From JBMSHD01 sp049416425 (GTDB lineage: Bacteria; Pseudomonadota; Gammaproteobacteria; Francisellales; Francisellaceae), in the NCBI GenBank assembly GCA_049416425.1, contig JBMSHD010000048.1, positions 1 through 15,601 of the forward strand: a DNA stretch of 15,601 nt, read 5' to 3'. Below, in pieces: positions 12,712 to 15,601 of the stretch (within the stretch, counting starts at the first letter, position 1; each line of letters begins with the position of its first letter). The notes beneath the pieces are model-generated. The model did no database searches, was not told the origin of the DNA, and worked only from the letters and a program-made list of their open reading frames with translations. The translations under genes and the position numbers were made by a program.

Positions 12712-14018
12712 TGAAAAACAAAACCGTAAACAAGAAGATCGAGGTGCCGATTCTGGCTCGCGTTGAGGGAGAAGGGGCGCTTGACCTTGAGATTGAAAAT
12801 GGTCAGATTACCAAATGCCAGGTTCGAATCTATGAACCACCACGTTATTTTGAGAAGTTTCTGGAAGGGCGCGAGCCCAATGAGATTATTGATGCGGTGG
12901 CCAGAATCTGTGGTATTTGCCCCATGGCTTATCAGATGAGTGTGGTTACATTGATGGAGAAAGCCTTCGATGTCACCGTCACGCCCTGGATTCATGATAT
13001 GCGGCGAGTGATGTATATGGGAGAGTGGATTGAGTCTCATTATCTGCATACCCATATTCTGGCGGCGCCTGATTTTCTCAAGTATCATTCGGTCATCGAA
13101 ATGGCAAAGGATTATCCGAAAGAGGTCACCCGTGGGGTTAAGCTTCAGCATCTGGGTAATGATATTCTAAAGTTGTTTGGCGGTCGATCCGTCCATCCCG
13201 GTGCCATTAAAGTCGGCGGTTTTTATCGAGCTCCGCTTAAAAAAGAAATCAATGCCTTGATTCCGAGGCTTGAAGAGGCCTTGATAGACAGTGAGGCGGT
13301 GGTGAAGTGGTTTGCGACCCTGGATTATCCTGATATGCTCTGGAATGATGTGTTACAGGTGTCGCTTTTTGATGATAGAGGTCGCTATCCGGTGATCGCC
13401 AATCACGTCGTCACCAGCCGCGGTGAGCGTTTTCCGATTGAGAAGTGGAATGACTATTTTTATGAATTTCATGCCCCTCAGTCGACAGCCCTTCACTCCA
13501 CAAGAGATGGTGAGCCGTATTTCACCACGCCGCTGTCGCGCCTGAATTTAAACTTTGACACCCTGCCCAAACATGTCCAGAAACTTGCCAACAGCACCGG
13601 CATAAGCTTTCCCAGCAATAACATCTATCACAGCATTCTGGCTCGAGCGATTGAATGCTACTACGCCATCGGTGAGATACTCGATATCTGTCGCCACTAT
13701 GAATATCCGGATTCGCCTTGTGTTGATGTGACCTATAAGGCCGGCAAAGCATGGGGAGCATCTGAGGCGCCAAGAGGCATTCAGATCGATTATTTCGAGT
13801 TTGATGACAGAGGGTTGGCCTCCAAGATTCGCATCACGCCACCGACGGCGCAGAATCTGGCTTGTATGGAGGCCGATCTTAAACAGTCCCTAACCAAATT
13901 TGGATTGAATCGCTCGGATGATGAGTTGAGACTCCATGCCGAGATGACGATACGAAATTACGATCCCTGTATTTCCTGTTCGGCACATTTTTTGACCCTC
14001 AATATCAATCGTAACTAA
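12708..14018 (+). CDS. hydA: Group 3b [NiFe] hydrogenase large (alpha) subunit
   Basis: This is the catalytic subunit for H2 oxidation or H+ reduction. The 436-residue product has the two NiFe ligand motifs: L1 RICGICP with C68 and C71, and L2 DPCISCSAH with C421, C424 and H427. VEGEG at 19-23 is also typical. After H427 a nine-residue tail (FLTLNINRN) remains, which a maturation endopeptidase should remove. The group 3b call rests on the L2 form, on cytoplasmic features and on the beta-gamma-delta-alpha order. Two adjacent ATG codons lie at 12708 and 12711; AGGGGA at 12699-12704 favours the second slightly, and 12708 overlaps the delta stop. Alternatives such as group 3c or 3d are less likely because no mvhD, hdr or hoxFU genes are present. 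Confidence 0.95.
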   Translation: MMKNKTVNKKIEVPILARVEGEGALDLEIENGQITKCQVRIYEPPRYFEKFLEGREPNEIIDAVARICGICPMAYQMSVVTLMEKAFDVTVTPWIHDMRRVMYMGEWIESHYLHTHILAAPDFLKYHSVIEMAKDYPKEVTRGVKLQHLGNDILKLFGGRSVHPGAIKVGGFYRAPLKKEINALIPRLEEALIDSEAVVKWFATLDYPDMLWNDVLQVSLFDDRGRYPVIANHVVTSRGERFPIEKWNDYFYEFHAPQSTALHSTRDGEPYFTTPLSRLNLNFDTLPKHVQKLANSTGISFPSNNIYHSILARAIECYYAIGEILDICRHYEYPDSPCVDVTYKAGKAWGASEAPRGIQIDYFEFDDRGLASKIRITPPTAQNLACMEADLKQSLTKFGLNRSDDELRLHAEMTIRNYDPCISCSAHFLTLNINRN

Positions 14019-14027
14019 GAGGTAAAT

Positions 14028-14978
14028 ATGTATTCGTATTTCCGTAATTTTATCATCACAGGGCTTGTCATCTGGGTGCTGTTATTTGCCTTTTTTATGC
14101 GGGATCTTCATTTTTTGGCGCTGATTTTCATTGCCTTTACCCTGGGGCTTCGCCATGGCTTTGATGCCGATCATATCATTGCCATCGATAATGTCACACG
14201 ATCGTTGGCTTCACGAGGAAAACAGGCCATCTCAACCGGTCTGTTTTTCGCGCTTGGTCACTCCAGCGTGGTCTTTTTGATGACGCTGTTGATTCTCTTT
14301 GGAGTTGTGCTGGTTCAAGAGCAACATTCGATGATTTTATCGAGTGGTGCCCTCATTGGTGCCTGTATATCCATTTTGTTTTTATGGTTGACCGGAATGA
14401 TGAATCTGCAGGTGATGGTGAAGCTTATTCGGGATAAGCGTCGTGCTCATCAGCATAAGCCGACGGGGATTATAAGCAAATGTGCCTACCCACTGTTAAG
14501 GCTTGTCGATAAACCGTCTAAGATGTATGCGGTGGGTTTTTTGTTTGGGCTTGGATTTGATACGGCAACAGAGATTGCGCTGTTGGGAATTGCCGCGACG
14601 TCAGTGATCAATGGCGTGGCGATAGGGTCAATTCTGGCATTGCCGATTGCCTTTGCACTGGGGATGAGCCTTGTTGATTCAATCGATGCTGCCATTATGA
14701 CCAAGGCCGTGCATTGGGCCTGTCGCGATCATGAGCACTATCGACTTTATATGATCTTGATTACCGCCGTGGCTTTTGTCGCCTCCATGTTAGTCGCCGG
14801 CGTTGAGGCTTTCTCACTGATCGATGCTAATGGCGGTGAGATTATAAGCGCTCTGGTCAATCTGTTTGATCAGTATTCAGAACTGATTGGCATGGGGTTG
14901 ATGTTGATTTTTATCGTGATGGCTTCGGGGATTTATCTGTTGAGATCAAAGCCTGTATCTGTGCGCCAAGAACGCTGA
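14028..14978 (+). CDS. nicT: NiCoT-family nickel/cobalt permease
   Basis: The 316-residue inner-membrane permease has about eight hydrophobic segments. The signature RHGFDADHIIAIDNVTR (42-58) contains the His/Asp nickel-binding motif of NiCoT transporters (HxxDADH). LGHSSVV (76-82) and GLGFDTATEIALL (174-186) are the other conserved blocks. A basic cytoplasmic loop lies at about 134-163 (RDKRRAHQHK). Its place 9 nt after the hydrogenase large subunit, with AAGAGGT at 14017-14023, shows that it supplies nickel for this enzyme. Cobalt uptake is possible by family, but context favours nickel. The last 68 nt overlap the oppositely oriented protease gene. No nickel-responsive (NikR or riboswitch) site is apparent upstream. 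Confidence 0.94.
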   Translation: MYSYFRNFIITGLVIWVLLFAFFMRDLHFLALIFIAFTLGLRHGFDADHIIAIDNVTRSLASRGKQAISTGLFFALGHSSVVFLMTLLILFGVVLVQEQHSMILSSGALIGACISILFLWLTGMMNLQVMVKLIRDKRRAHQHKPTGIISKCAYPLLRLVDKPSKMYAVGFLFGLGFDTATEIALLGIAATSVINGVAIGSILALPIAFALGMSLVDSIDAAIMTKAVHWACRDHEHYRLYMILITAVAFVASMLVAGVEAFSLIDANGGEIISALVNLFDQYSELIGMGLMLIFIVMASGIYLLRSKPVSVRQER

Positions 14979-15393
14979 TCGCCTTTTCTGCTTCAGCAGA
15001 CATCACATCATCCTTAACATTAAGGCGGCGGCCGACAATGCCATAAAAGAGAACATGCTCAATGGGTTTGCCGAGGGCTTGGGCCAAGGCCAATGCCGGA
15101 GCAATGCCGATGGCATGGGAAGAGAGAAATCCGTCAAATGATAAAATGACATCACCTTTAAGGCAGATGGGGGTGCCGGCTGACAGATCCGCCTTGACGG
15201 CATCGATCAGGATCAGGCGTCCAAAGGGTTGATCAAGCCAGTATAACAGATTGAGCCCGGGACGGTCGGCAAGCTCAATGCTGAGATTTTCATTATCAAG
15301 CAGATGAGTCTGTCGTTTGAGATAATCAGCAGTTTTCAGTCCAAATTGGTCATCGCCAAAAGGTGAACCAATTCCAAGGATCAGGGTTTTCAT
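14911..15393 (-). CDS. Hydrogenase maturation endopeptidase (M52 family)
   Basis: M52 proteases (HycI/HybD/FrxA type) remove the C-terminal tail of the large subunit once nickel is in place. Counting from the upstream ATG at 15396, the product is 161 residues. It starts (M)MKTLILGIGSPFGDDQFG, with D16 at the HybD Glu16 position, then LILIDAV with D65 and SSHAIG with H94, the three nickel-sensing residues of the family. Two ATGs sit side by side, 15396 and 15393; the MKTLILG form is the commoner family start, so I use 15393. No good ribosome binding site is seen before either. The gene converges on nicT and overlaps its 3' end by 68 nt, which encodes its last ~22 residues. Its own promoter candidate is at 15426-15431. 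The likely substrate is the nine-residue tail of the alpha subunit. Confidence 0.92.
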   Translation of the reverse strand: MKTLILGIGSPFGDDQFGLKTADYLKRQTHLLDNENLSIELADRPGLNLLYWLDQPFGRLILIDAVKADLSAGTPICLKGDVILSFDGFLSSHAIGIAPALALAQALGKPIEHVLFYGIVGRRLNVKDDVMSAEAEKAISVLGAQIQALISTDKSPKPSR

Positions 15394-15425
15394 CATAGAG
15401 AGTGCGTTTATCGGCAGGTGCAGGG

Positions 15426-15431
15426 ATTATA
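15426..15431 (-). promoter_or_regulatory. Candidate -10 (TATAAT) for the maturation protease
   Basis: On the minus strand TTTTTGTATTATAATCC contains a perfect TATAAT at 15431-15426, about 30 nt before the start codon. The -35 at the right spacing (TTCAGC) is weak. No FNR-like box is seen near it, so the protease may be expressed separately from the hyp operon. Confidence 0.4.
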
Positions 15432-15504
15432 ATACAAAAAGCGATTAAGCTGAAAATAACTGTCTTAGCTTTTTGAATAGGTTGATTCCGGTGATTGGTT
15501 ATTC

Positions 15505-15538
15505 CTGAGTCGGATCGAAGCGAGAGGATCTGGCTCGG
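15505..15538 (+). other. 12-bp GU-containing hairpin in noncoding DNA
   Basis: CTGAGTCGGATC (15505-15516) pairs with GATCTGGCTCGG (15527-15538) over 12 positions with a 10-nt loop. Three of the pairs are U-G wobbles if read as plus-strand RNA; the minus strand would have A/C mismatches. No T-run follows. It could be part of a plus-strand leader or small RNA, a processing site or a repeat; its function is unknown. Confidence 0.35.
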
Positions 15539-15601
15539 AGATTGATTCTATCCCCAAGTTGGTAAGTTGAAATCTTAGAAGTCAGCAACCATAAGGGCTT
15601 A

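Larger units (their letters stand above)
15397..15601. other. Noncoding right edge (205 nt)
   Basis: Apart from the protease promoter candidate and the hairpin at 15505-15538, I see no gene, tRNA or insertion-sequence end. An 8-bp inverted repeat (CAAAAAGC near 15434 and GCTTTTTG near 15468) flanks the region where a -35 would lie, and it could be an operator or chance in A+T-rich DNA. Confidence 0.5.

Noticed and set aside
15397..15601. tRNA or small protein gene at the right edge
   Set aside because: No cloverleaf with TΨC-like arm could be drawn, and all frames on both strands are interrupted by early stops.

Overview
The window reads as a gammaproteobacterial chromosome segment. The best taxonomic clue is the run Trm112/YcaR – KdsB – HIT protein – RNase HII: ycaR next to kdsB is a gammaproteobacterial arrangement, and KdsB (CMP-Kdo synthesis) implies a Gram-negative outer membrane with LPS. 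The protein at the left edge carries DUF4116-type repeats, which are common in Legionellales and other protist-associated bacteria. I therefore suspect a Legionellales-like, possibly host-associated organism, but the sequence alone does not prove it.

Layout. (1) 1-1841: the 3' part of a repeat protein whose reading frame runs off the left edge, a 177-nt gap with a possible coding remnant, and an isochorismatase-family hydrolase with a changed catalytic residue. This part looks more A+T-rich than the rest. (2) 1947-3850: a compact housekeeping operon (ycaR, kdsB, HIT protein, rnhB) with 4-8 nt overlaps. (3) 3851-3982: a regulatory gap with an FNR/CRP-type box and an extended -10 promoter. (4) 3983-9759: hypA-hypB-hypF-hypC-hypD-hypE, the complete core set for building the NiFe(CN)2CO centre. 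(5) 9760-9908: a 149-nt gap with an imperfect hairpin and a short direct repeat. (6) 9909-14018: four structural genes in the order beta-gamma-delta-alpha of a cytoplasmic group 3b NAD(P)-linked [NiFe] hydrogenase ('sulfhydrogenase' type). (7) 14028-14978: a NiCoT nickel permease. (8) 14911-15393, minus strand: the endopeptidase that would mature the large subunit, overlapping the permease tail to tail. (9) The last ~200 nt are noncoding and hold the protease promoter and a 12-bp GU-containing hairpin.

How it works together. NicT imports Ni2+. HypA and HypB deliver it. HypF and HypE make the cyanide ligands from carbamoyl phosphate. HypC and HypD assemble the Fe(CN)2CO unit on the large subunit, and the M52-type protease clips the large-subunit tail to close the site. 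The finished alpha/delta pair exchanges electrons with NAD(P)H through the beta (Fe-S) and gamma (FAD, [2Fe-2S]) subunits. The roughly 11.4-kb block is therefore nearly self-sufficient and looks like a hydrogenase island placed after rnhB, probably under oxygen-responsive control. I found no CRISPR array, insertion sequence, tRNA or rRNA. Nothing in the window is clearly a wholly new system. The most interesting points are the self-contained group 3b island in this genomic setting, its predicted FNR-type switch, and several compact gene overlaps.
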